From assembly GCA_012931725.1 (NCBI GenBank), contig CM022948.1, positions 60,146,549 through 60,210,548 on the forward strand: a stretch of 64,000 nt of DNA. Reading direction: 5' to 3'. This document shows, piece after piece, positions 1 through 9,900 of the stretch (the stretch's first letter is position 1; each line of letters opens with the position of its first letter). Source of the stretch: Litsea cubeba. Lineage: Eukaryota > Streptophyta > Magnoliopsida > Laurales > Lauraceae. The notes beneath the pieces were generated by a model that saw only the letters and a list, made by a program, of their open reading frames with translations, did not search any database and was not told where the DNA came from. Position numbers and translations under genes: made by a program.

Positions 1-2
1 TG

Positions 3-3000
3 AGATCTGAATATGAGATCGTTCGTTCCAATTTGATGAGCAGAGTTCCATCTCCATCTCTGAATGAGTGTCTCAATGAACTCTTGCGAGAGGAACAAAG
101 CCAGCTCACTCAGCATGTTCTGAAGCAACAATCCTCTGGGAACTCTCCGGATGTTGCCTATGCTGCCACTGCTAGTTACACTCCTGGTGTTTCTCACGGT
201 CCGAGAGGGATCGTCCATCATACTACTTCTGCTAATAAAGGACAAACCCCTGCAAGAGATCTCAGCAAAATCCAATGTTTTGGATGTAAGAGTTATGGAC
301 ACTATGCCTCACAGTGTAAGACCAAGTTTTGTAATTACTGCAAATCCAATGGTCATGTTATCAATGAATGCAAACGGCGGCCACAAAATCGCACTCCCCG
401 AGCATATCATGTCAACACTGCTGATGCTACTACTTCCAGTGATAGTCTTTCTGCACCAGTCATGCCTTCGCCACCTCCTGCTTCCACTACTGCTCCTCAG
501 ATCACTCCTGAGCTTATTCAACAAATGATCATCAATGCTTTTTCTGCACTTGGCATTTCAGGTAACCAACATTCTTCTTCTTCCATATGGTTTATTGATT
601 CTGGAGCTTCCAATCACATGACCTCCTCCACCACTCATCTCTCTAACCTACAACCATACAAAGGGAATTTGCAAGTCCATACTGCTGATGGTCAAAAGCT
701 TCCTATTACAGCTACTGGTGATATCATTCATTCTTTACCTCTCACAAAAGTCTTTCTATCTCCTCATCTTACCACAAATCTTCTGTCTGTTGGACAACTG
801 ATTGATGATAATTGTAATGTTTCCTTTTCTCGCTCTGGTTGTGTTGTGCAGGATCAAGTGTCGGGGACGGTGATCGCGAAGGGGCCTAAGTGTGGACGCC
901 TGTTTCCTCTTGTGATGCCTTCCTCTCAGAATAAACAAATCTCTGCTTTTTCTTGTTTTTCTCCTCAAGATGTTTGGAGGCTCTGGCACAATAGATTAGG
1001 CCATCCTCATTCAAAATTGTTATCTTTGATGTTGAAAACTGGTAGTATTAATGAAAATAAAACATCTTTTAGTCGAATTTCTGATGAGTGTTCTGTTTGC
1101 AAACTTGGAAAAAGCAAAGTCCTTCCATTTTCTTCCAAATCTACTATGGCTTCCAATTGCTTTGACATTATTCATAGTGACGTCTGGGGGATTACACCTG
1201 TAATTTCTCATACCCATTTCAAATATTTTGTCACATTTATTGATGATCATAGTAGATTCACATGGGTTTATTTCTTACACTCTAAATCTGAAGTCTTTGA
1301 TATTTTCCAAAAATTTATGGCGTATGTTGAAAATCAGTTTTCTACTCGCATTAAAGTTCTCCGATCTGATTCCGGAGGGGAATATATGTCCCATCAGTTT
1401 CAAAATTATTTGCAAAAACACGGGATTTTATCACAGCGATCGTGCCCTTACACTCCTCAACAGAACGGAGTTGCAGAACGCAAAAACAGACATCTCCTCG
1501 ATACTGTTCGTTCTCTTCTCCTAGAATCATCTGTTCCCGCAAGATTTTGGCCCGAAGCGTTAGCCACTGCAGTTCACTTGATCAATCGCTTACCATCCTC
1601 TCGCCTCACAAATCAAACACCATATTTTCGTCTCTTTCGTAAAGATCCTTCGTATACCCACCTGCGCATTTTTGGCTGTGTATGTTTTGTTCATCTTCCT
1701 CCGACTGAACGTACTAAATTAACTGCTCAGTCCGCCAAATGTGCATTCCTTGGCTACGCATCTCACCAAAAGGGGTATATCTGCTATGATCCTGTGGTCA
1801 ACCGTCTTCGCATCTCTCGAAATGTCACATTTTTCGAAAAACAAAGTTTTTTTCCTAACCATTCCGCGGATTTACCATCATTTTCTCATCTACCAGATTT
1901 TTCTGACCCAATCTCTTCTCCACTCCTTGTCTATGAACGGCGTCGTTATAAGGATGTTCCACTACTGCCTTCCCCTCCGGATCCCTCACCGGCACCTGAT
2001 CCTGACCACGTTTCATCACATGATGCTCCATCTCCACTTCAGCTTCGACGCTCTACCCGTCTCTCTAAGCCTCCGGAAAAATACGGGTTCACTCACACCT
2101 CCTTGCTTGCTACTCTCTCCTCTATTGCTATTCCTTCTTCTTACTCACAGGCGGTGAAGCTTGACTGTTGGAAAAAAGCTATACACGAAGAATTAGCTGC
2201 ATTACAGGAGAATCATACCTGGGATATTGTTCCATGTCCCTTATCTGCAAAACCTATTGGCTGCAAATGGGTTTTTTCAGTCAAACTTAAATCTGATGGC
2301 TCGTTGGATCGATATAAAGCAAGGTTAGTAGCACTGGGCAACCGACAGGAATATGGCATTGACTATGAAGAAACATTTGCTCCAGTTGCAAAAATGACAA
2401 CAATCCGTACTGTTCTTGCCATTGCTGCTTCCCACTCATGGCCTCTTTACCAATTTGATGTCAAGAATGCATTTCTTCATGGTGATCTCAAGGAAGAAGT
2501 CTATATGCGACTTCCCCAAGGCATTACGGGTGTTTCGGCAGGAGATTGCGCACGCTTAAGACGATCTCTATATGGTCTTAAGCAAGCTCCGCGTGCTTGG
2601 TTTGAGAAATTCAGAGATGCTCTCCTTCGTCTACAGTTCTCTCAAAGTGCCTCTGATCCGTCTATGTTCCTTCATCGCTCCTCAAAAGGGATTACTGTCC
2701 TCTTGGTATACGTAGATGATATCATCATATCTGGGACAGATTCTGACATGATCAACCATCTACAAGCATCGTTACATGAATCTTTTCATATGAAAGATTT
2801 AGGGCCACTCACATACTTTTTAGGCCTTGAGGTTCATCAGTCAGAGAAAGGTCTAATCCTTGATCAACACAAATATGCTATGGATCTCATTGAGACGGCT
2901 GGTCTTACACACTCAACTCCTGTAGATACACCTGTTGAGACCAATCTACAGCTCGCGCACGATACAGGTGATCTTCTTCCTGATGCCACAATGTATCGCC

Positions 3001-3665
3001 GTTTAGTCGGCAGCTTGATTTACTTGACTATCACTCGGCCCGATATCTCATATGCAGTAAATCTGGTTAGTCAGTTCATGACACAACCACGTCATCTCCA
3101 CCTGGTTGCTGTTCGGCGTATTCTTCGATATGTTCTTCATACACCATCTCGTGGTCTTTTCTTTCCTGTGGGCAATTCGACTTCTCTCATTGCTTACTCA
3201 GATTCTGACTGGGCTGGTTGTCCTGATAGTCGACGGTCTACCACGGGTTGGTGCATGTTTCTAGGGGACTCGTTGATCTCCTGGAAGTGTAAGAAACAAG
3301 ATAAAGTCTCCAAATCATCCACAGAAGCAGAATATCGTGCTATGTCGGCTGCCACCTCTGAAATTGTCTGGCTTCGGAGTCTCCTTTTTGAGCTTGGATT
3401 TCCACAATCTGGCCCTACACCTCTCTATGCCGACAATACCAGTGCCATACGGATTACTGAAAATCCTGTCTTTCATGAACGCACAAAGCATATTGAAGTG
3501 GCTTGTCATTACATACGTGATGAATTTATACGTGAAGCAATTACTCTCCCCCATGTTCCTACCGGACTTCAAATTGCAGACATATTTACCAAGGGACTTC
3601 CTCGGCCACGACACCAATTCTTAGTTGGCAAATTGATGCTCGTGGATTCACCCGCATCAATTTGA
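3..3665 (+). CDS. copia gag-pol polyprotein, 5'-partial, uninterrupted
   Basis: This polyprotein packages and copies the retrotransposon RNA and integrates the DNA. The frame is open from base 3, so the true start is outside the window. Visible in order: end of the gag capsid region; two CCHC zinc knuckles near residues 85-120 (CFGCKSYGHYASQC and a second CNYC...H...C); protease with FIDSGASNHMTS; the GAG-pre-integrase His/Cys region (LWHNRLGHPH, then CSVC); integrase with D (IHSDVWG), D (TFIDDHSRF) and E (QNGVAERKNRHL); reverse transcriptase with FDVKNAFLHGDL and the YVDD box; RNase H with SDWAGCPDSRRSTTG, STEAEYRAMS and DNTSAIR. The frame ends just before the polypurine tract. About 1220 residues are open with no lesion, so the element may be young. 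The evidence is family motifs only; activity is inferred. Confidence 0.93.
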   Translation, partial: RSEYEIVRSNLMSRVPSPSLNECLNELLREEQSQLTQHVLKQQSSGNSPDVAYAATASYTPGVSHGPRGIVHHTTSANKGQTPARDLSKIQCFGCKSYGHYASQCKTKFCNYCKSNGHVINECKRRPQNRTPRAYHVNTADATTSSDSLSAPVMPSPPPASTTAPQITPELIQQMIINAFSALGISGNQHSSSSIWFIDSGASNHMTSSTTHLSNLQPYKGNLQVHTADGQKLPITATGDIIHSLPLTKVFLSPHLTTNLLSVGQLIDDNCNVSFSRSGCVVQDQVSGTVIAKGPKCGRLFPLVMPSSQNKQISAFSCFSPQDVWRLWHNRLGHPHSKLLSLMLKTGSINENKTSFSRISDECSVCKLGKSKVLPFSSKSTMASNCFDIIHSDVWGITPVISHTHFKYFVTFIDDHSRFTWVYFLHSKSEVFDIFQKFMAYVENQFSTRIKVLRSDSGGEYMSHQFQNYLQKHGILSQRSCPYTPQQNGVAERKNRHLLDTVRSLLLESSVPARFWPEALATAVHLINRLPSSRLTNQTPYFRLFRKDPSYTHLRIFGCVCFVHLPPTERTKLTAQSAKCAFLGYASHQKGYICYDPVVNRLRISRNVTFFEKQSFFPNHSADLPSFSHLPDFSDPISSPLLVYERRRYKDVPLLPSPPDPSPAPDPDHVSSHDAPSPLQLRRSTRLSKPPEKYGFTHTSLLATLSSIAIPSSYSQAVKLDCWKKAIHEELAALQENHTWDIVPCPLSAKPIGCKWVFSVKLKSDGSLDRYKARLVALGNRQEYGIDYEETFAPVAKMTTIRTVLAIAASHSWPLYQFDVKNAFLHGDLKEEVYMRLPQGITGVSAGDCARLRRSLYGLKQAPRAWFEKFRDALLRLQFSQSASDPSMFLHRSSKGITVLLVYVDDIIISGTDSDMINHLQASLHESFHMKDLGPLTYFLGLEVHQSEKGLILDQHKYAMDLIETAGLTHSTPVDTPVETNLQLAHDTGDLLPDATMYRRLVGSLIYLTITRPDISYAVNLVSQFMTQPRHLHLVAVRRILRYVLHTPSRGLFFPVGNSTSLIAYSDSDWAGCPDSRRSTTGWCMFLGDSLISWKCKKQDKVSKSSTEAEYRAMSAATSEIVWLRSLLFELGFPQSGPTPLYADNTSAIRITENPVFHERTKHIEVACHYIRDEFIREAITLPHVPTGLQIADIFTKGLPRPRHQFLVGKLMLVDSPASI

Positions 3666-3672
3666 GGGGGGG

Positions 3673-3986
3673 TGTCAAATGGGTTAGTGCTAAATGGGTC
3701 AGTGGGTCACAGCCCATGACAAATAAAGCCCAATCTTGTGGGACAATTCATCTCACGTGTACAGCTATGTAACTTTTAGTTTTGCCTTATTAGGAGATAT
3801 GATTAGATATGATTAGATTATGATTAGATTATAATTAGATTAGAATGGCTGTAATTTAGTTGATTGCTACAATCACTGTATCATGTATAGCAACTATATC
3901 TCTATATAATGAAGCATCGTGACCCTAAAAGGGATCATCGAATTCACAATTCTGTTTCTTCTTTCTTCCTCTTGCTGGCTCTAACA
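3673..3986 (+). repeat. 3' LTR of copia A (314 bp)
   Basis: Begins TGTCAAATGG directly after the polypurine tract and ends CTCTAACA (TG...CA). It contains a TATA-like stretch (tctatataatgaag) about 85 bp before its end, as expected for an LTR promoter, and repeated GATTAGAT tracts. Its 5' partner is outside the window, so LTR divergence cannot be measured here. Confidence 0.9.
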
Positions 3987-4232
3987 ATGGTTTGGGCATG
4001 TGAAAAGCATGACGCCAATGGCGCCAGTAAGGAAAAGTTTGGCTATTCTGTAGGTTGATGGCCCACCATGGGGAAAAGGTAGGCCAAATAAGACGTGGAT
4101 GGAGGTAGCAAAATTAGATTTGAAGAAGTTTAAACTTATTTGAGGATTTGTCTCAGGATAGATTAGAATGGAGAAATAGAATTCATGTAGCCGATCCCAA
4201 CATAGTTGGAACAAGGCTTTGATGATGATGAT
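3987..4232 (+). mobile_element. LINE 3' end fragment interrupted by copia A
   Basis: It aligns by eye with the 3' end of the larger LINE at 45451-48409: the same WFGH/WFGL start, the PRGRPKKTW-like stretch, then the conserved end AACATAGTTGG...CAAGGCTTTGATGATGATG. The (GAT)n tail is the LINE 3' terminus. The copia LTR ends exactly where this fragment begins, so copia A jumped into this LINE. The rest of the LINE should be found left of the window. Confidence 0.8.
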
Positions 4233-6756
4233 GGTGACAATCAACCTCCACATGTTTTGTTCTTTCGTGATATATTGGGTTTCTGTCTAACTTAATTGCC
4301 GAAGTAGTCATTGTACATTTTCATTGGCGCATCTTGTTCAAATCTCGTTTCACTCAATCGTATTTATAACCACGTCAACTCACAACACCCCATAGCAATT
4401 GCTTGATACTCAGCCGCAGCACTAGATTTTGCAGTTACAACTTATTTTTTGCTCTTCCAGGACACAAGATTCCCACCAACCAAAGTGCAATACCCTATAG
4501 TAGATTTCCTCTGTCAGAAATCCAGCCTAGTTGGCATCTATATACCCTTCTGCTCTAATCCATGTGACTTGTATAGAAGTCCTTGGCCTGGAGAACCTTT
4601 CAAGTAGTTAAGAATCCTATGAACAACAACTAAATGATCTGTCCGGGGAGCATGCATGTACTGTCTAACTAGACTGATTGCGTAAGAAATATCTGGTCTA
4701 GTGATGGTTGGATAAATTAGTTTTCCAACAAGTCTCCGATAGCCTTTTTGATCATTTAGTAATTTTCCACTATTTAAATGAGGCCTATGATTTTCTTCAA
4801 GACGTGTATCAACAGGTTTGAGTCGTTTGACTCCCAATTTTCTCGTTTCTTTAAGAAGGTCAAGAGTATATTTTCACTGGGAAATAACTATTCCACTCTT
4901 TGACCTTGCAACTTCAATACCAAGAAAATACTTCAACATTCCAAGGTCTTTGATTTCAAACACGATTCTTGAGTTTATTAATCTCCTCCCCATCATTCCC
5001 CGTGACTACAATATCAACATGCACAAGTATCACTACTTTCATGTTTCTTCTTTTGGCAAATACTGTGTGATCCGCATGACACTTGTTAAATCCAAAACTG
5101 ATCACAACCGTCAACCTTACTAAACAGGTCAAACCATGCCCGGGGAGACTGCTTTAGCCCATAAATTGATTTCTTCAGTCGTCTTTCCCTTTTACAACAA
5201 ATCCTGGTGGAATATCCATGTAAACCTCTTCTTGAAGGTCCCCATGTAAAATGGCATTCTTGACGTCTAATTGATATAATGATCATGAAAATTGAAAAGT
5301 TAGCTGCCAAGGATAGTATGACTCGAATGGAATTTAACTTTGCCACTGGAGAAATTGTCCCAAAGTAATCAATTTCATATGATTAGGTAAACCCATTAGA
5401 AACAAGATGGGCTTTATATCTATTTATGGAACCATCTGGATTGTATTTTAAAGTAAAAACCCACTTACATCCAACGGTTTGATTTTCTTCTGGAAGATAT
5501 GTCAACGCCCATGTGTTCTTCTGAAGTGCTTCCATTTCTTCTACCATTGCCTCTTTCCACTTAGGATGAGCAAGGGCCTCAGACACTCATTTGGGTACAC
5601 TTTCTGTTGACATTTTTGTAACAAAGGCAAGAAAGGTAGGTGACAAATGGTTACAAGAAATAAAGTTCTAAATGGGATGATGAGTGGCACGTGATCTTGT
5701 ACTTTTACGTAAGGCAATAGGAAGATCAAGATCAGAAGGTTTACCTGAAGGAGGCTGGGGATTCGACCCTAATCTAGAGATTCAACCTCCTTTTTTCTGT
5801 TCACTGTCAACCTTTATAGTGCATTAATAAGGCTTGAAAACCCTCATATAACCCTAATTGAAAGATTCCTAATACTCCTAATGCAAGTATGCTTTCCTAA
5901 TAAGACTAATATTCCTAATCCAAGTGGGGTTACTAAAGAAAATTAAAAGAAACTTGCTGAATAGAAGGATCTGGGCATCCAAACCTTCTAGCACAGAAAC
6001 TATTGTGAGCCCTGCATGATCCACTATTAGAGAAAGTCCAACTTCAGAAGGACTCTTGAGCGACCCTAGGTACTGGTGGGTTTGGGCTCAAGTTGCCCAC
6101 ACAGGCCCGCTCAAAATCACCCACATGTGTATCATTTGCATATGCGAACACATATGTTGGAAAAAAAAACCCTGAATGACTGTGACACTTGAATACTATT
6201 AACAGAAGACTGGAATGCTAAAGAATCCTCCTGTGGAGAGCTGAGAATAGAGACCGTTGCTCTCACAGGCTACACCAATCATCCGTCCTGTTTTCATATC
6301 CTGAAAAATATAATAACGAGAAGAAAGATAGCACTAGAATATTGGGTCTTCACGTTACTACTTAACAGACACGAGATTATAATTAAATATGTACTTATGA
6401 AACTAAAGAAAGAATGCAAGGAAACACTAACCAGCCGTCTTGCAACTTGAGTGAATGTCCCATTAACAACATGAACACTGTAACGACTCGGTTTGCATTT
6501 GTTTTCGATTCGGAAACATGCTAGTCCTGATCTTGTGTATATGTGTGTGACCCGGCCTCCACTCCGCATGAGGCCTTTTAAAACCGTGAGGCAAGATTGG
6601 GTTGGAATCCAATGAGCCAAAGCAAATAATATCATGTGGACAGCGGGCCCAGGTCGTTACAAACACTCCCACGAATAGAAATATATACGGTAGAAATTGT
6701 ATACACATACCATGTGATCTATGGCACACCTTTCGTAGGGTTCAAAAACTTAATAA
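4233..6756 (-). pseudogene. decayed copia pol, antisense
   Basis: Read on the - strand from high to low coordinates, it shows the protease region near 6755-6420 (VHVVNGTFTQVARR), the pre-integrase segment near 6300 (DMKTGRMIGVACESNGLY), reverse transcriptase near 5585-5090 (GCKWVFTLKYNPDGSINRYK, then LKKSIYGLKQSPRAWFD), RRLVGKLIYPTITRPDISYA near 4735, and an RNase H remnant ending near 4240 (ERTKHVEVDCH-like). Most of integrase is missing, and there are several stops and frameshifts. The protease segment is split by a solo LTR at 6479-6661, and RNase H is split by the LINE/copia A nest. This is the oldest layer of the nest. Confidence 0.82.
6479..6661 (+). mobile_element. TRIM-family solo LTR with 5-bp target duplication
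   Basis: It starts TGTAACGACTCGG and ends CAGGTCGTTACA, and is flanked on both sides by AACAC (6474-6478 and 6662-6666). The interior matches the TRIM LTRs at 17865-18632 and 61422-62068 (GAGGCCTTTTAAAACCGTGAGGC, followed by the ATATCATGTGGA stretch). It interrupts the decayed copia protease. Solo-LTR status is inferred from the absence of a primer-binding site and polypurine tract. Confidence 0.8.
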
Positions 6757-6853
6757 CCTTTTTTTTTTTTCTTGGCACCTTTGCAGTTAAAAATGCATTC
6801 GTAGAACCTTATTTATTTGTTTTCATAGAATTGACTATGACTTTCTTCTACAG

Positions 6854-6915
6854 GCATCGGGTATACACTAGATCCAGAGTTTTCCTTTGTGAAGATAGCT
6901 GCACCGTATGCACAG
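6854..6915 (+). CDS. ABC1K exon a
   Basis: A 62-nt exon between a ttctacag acceptor and a GT donor. It enters in phase 1 (two bases complete a codon) and then encodes IGYTLDPEFSFVKIAAPYAQ, a stretch typical of ABC1K proteins before the C-terminal helices. Confidence 0.82.
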
Positions 6916-9900
6916 GTCCATTTTCTTACTCAAGATGTGTATTTTCATTTCCAACCATAGTCCACCTTATTTCTGTCAACTATTGTCTAAACTAAACTAG
7001 ACTGGGATGTCCCCATGGTCAAGTTGGCTAGAGGTTAGGCAAAACTTAGGCAAATTTTAAAGAAAAAATAACTAATTAATTAATATTGAAGAATGAAAAT
7101 AATGTAAATAATAAAATAATTATAATGAAAAATTTTAAAAAAAAAAAGCCAAGGGAATCATGGAATTGCTCCTTTTGAAAGTCATCTGTGTCAGATCGAT
7201 TAAATTTCTGACTTGACTCGGGATGTTCTATGAGTTTCTTGAATATATTGATGTGGATGTTATTTTGATTCAAATTCAAGTTGAGACAAACTTGATTAAG
7301 TTTAACTTCGAAGTTAAGTCACCCAGGAGTTCTGTCTTTTAGAATAGTAAAATTCTCTTTTGCTGATAGCAATGTAATTTATAAAAACTAGAGAAAGTTA
7401 CATTTCTTATGTTGAAAATTACAGGAGTTGCTAGATACAAGGCAAACGCAACGCAGTGGAGCGCAACTTGTTGACGAGTTACGAAAACAAGCTAATGATG
7501 TATTTATCTTTCACCCCTCCACTCCATCCTTTTCTTTCACTCTCTGTTGTTGATAGCTGATACATCTAAATTGCATAAAAGCTCTTGCAATCTAATAGCT
7601 CATCTTAACCATTTGGCACTCCTGTTTCTCATAGTAGTGGAGTTAGATTGTGATAGTACAATGTACCCAAGAGCATTTTCAATGCCGTACGCAGCTCTTC
7701 AATGTCATACAGAACTTAAATTTAGTTATGAATTATGATTTTCTATTTGTCCTTTTTATCATTCTTTTTATTTTGTAGTTTAACTTCTTGTTTTCTATGG
7801 GCATATTAAATTATGATCTGATGCTCATTCAAAAGAGTTAAACACATGTTTCAGTCAATAATGGCTAAGTGTTTTGGATAAGTCATTGGTTTAGCAGACC
7901 CCATGTTGGAATGCATCGTCATAAAGTCTCCCTTATCAGATGATCCTTCTGATGAACATGGAAAGCTACAACCAATTGTCCATTTTTGGGACATAACTGG
8001 ACAGATATGATCATTTTATTGGGAAAATAATTTTTCAATCTCCACTCTCCTTGGCACAATGAGTACCATATGAACAATTTGGATCACAAAGAGGTGGCCA
8101 AATGTGTAGTTGAGCTGAGAAAGTCCTCAAACAAACATTATACGTTTTCCTATTTTCTTTATCAACAAACTTCACATTCTCATTTTGTATTCAGACAATT
8201 CTTTTCCTTTTATGACATATTATCTAGTTTGGCACAGGAAACCTTACGGATTTATCTCTTGCTTGTAAACTATTTATGCCTCACATGTTTTGTTATTTTC
8301 TTTATCCTTTCTATTGGTTGATATGGTTGCCTATGTTATTACAGGCTAGAACCTACACTATATCCATGCCCTACAGAGTTCAGCGAATAGAGGAGTTCGT
8401 GAAGCAACTTGAGTCAGGAGATTTGAAGCTCCGAGTTAGAGTACTTGAGGTGCTTTAGTTTTTCCAAAATTTTCACTCATTTATATTTTAAATGTTTTGA
8501 AAAAAGGGAAATAATGAAGATCTAAAGGTTTGTATTGAGGAATAGAAATAACTAACCTATCAAAAAACAAAAAAGAATAGAAATATTTAAATTTTGTGTT
8601 TGTAAATTGCATTGTATCAAATCCATCCATCTGGGTTCACCTTCTCAAGCTCCCAACAATTAGTTGGAGTTTTAAATTAAAAGATATTTAGGTTTTAATG
8701 AACAAAGGTCCAAAACATTTAGAAAATTTGGTAAGAAAAGGGAAAATAGAGGAGAAAGAAAGATGATAAAAATAACCAGATGGTCACTCAGCTTAGGCAG
8801 GGTAATGCGGAGCAGAGGGGAGATTTGGGGCGGGCAATGGAAGAAGATGGAAGGGATAGGGGAATCAAGGATTACCTAAAAATTGGCGTGCAGCTTAGGC
8901 AGGGTAGTGCGGAGCAGAGGGGAGATTTGGGGCGGGCAATGGAAGAAGATGGAAGGGATAGGGGAATCAAGGATTACCTAAAAATTGGCTTCGCGCCAAA
9001 CTCCAATCCAGGAGGCAAATAGATCTATGAGAGAACTTGTAGCAAACTTATGGAAGTTCCCAAAAGTCAAAACTCAACTACATTATCAACCATCATTCAG
9101 CCACAGAGGCTTACAATGCTTTAAATAAGCAAAATCATAACCCTAAGGCTAATCTAGACCATCCAAACACATCAACGGCCAGAATTAAAACATCTAAACC
9201 TAAAAACAACTTAAAACATAAACATGAGACGCTCTAAATAATAATAAACTAAATAACTGAACGGGCTGATGAATGGGCTGGGACCAAGGGCTTGGTAGAC
9301 CCATGGGTCTGTCCTGCATCACAGGGCTACTGTTTCTATTAATTTGTATCAATGACTTTTTCAAGAAATTACAGAAAACTCCGATTTTCTGTACTTAAAA
9401 GATAATCCTTCAATTTTTTGAAATTATAGGAAACTGTTCTCTATCTCAAAATACTGCACACTGGCTGGTGCACATATGTTTCCTGTGCCCAGCTTGGACA
9501 AGACATCCCACTATTTCTTCTTAGTCTCTTAACTTTCGTGGGAAAGTCTGGACCTTGCTCCTATACAACATGTTCAGATGATAGGTGTGAAACAAATGCA
9601 CAATATGTTCATGACAAGCAATGACTGGACACAGTTTTGAAGAAATTGTCTGAGTAACACAAGAGTGTGCAGCCTTTCATTATGCAATGGGAAGATCAAG
9701 ATCAGAATCAGGTTAAGAAGAATTACCAGTAGGTACGATTGAATCCAGGACTTATTCTGATGGTGGGCCAGATGAATATAATGGTCCAGTCTTTGTTGTG
9801 AAACAAGGATATATTTGTAATTTTGGGTCACTGGGTTTATTTCTTTGAGATTAAGTTTATAAAGTGGGGTTAGATTAAATTTTGAGGGATTTTAGGTTAA

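Larger units (their letters stand above)
1..3986 (+). mobile_element. Ty1/copia LTR retrotransposon A (5' end outside window)
   Basis: Seen: an open gag-pol frame, a polypurine tract (GAGGGGGGG, 3664-3672) and one complete 3' LTR at 3673-3986 that starts TGTCAAATGG and ends CTCTAACA. The 5' LTR, leader and start of gag lie left of the window. The element is inserted into a LINE, whose 3' part resumes at 3987. The pol gene order protease, integrase, reverse transcriptase, RNase H defines Ty1/copia. Because the frame shows no stop or shift, this is the least decayed copia in the window. Confidence 0.93.
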
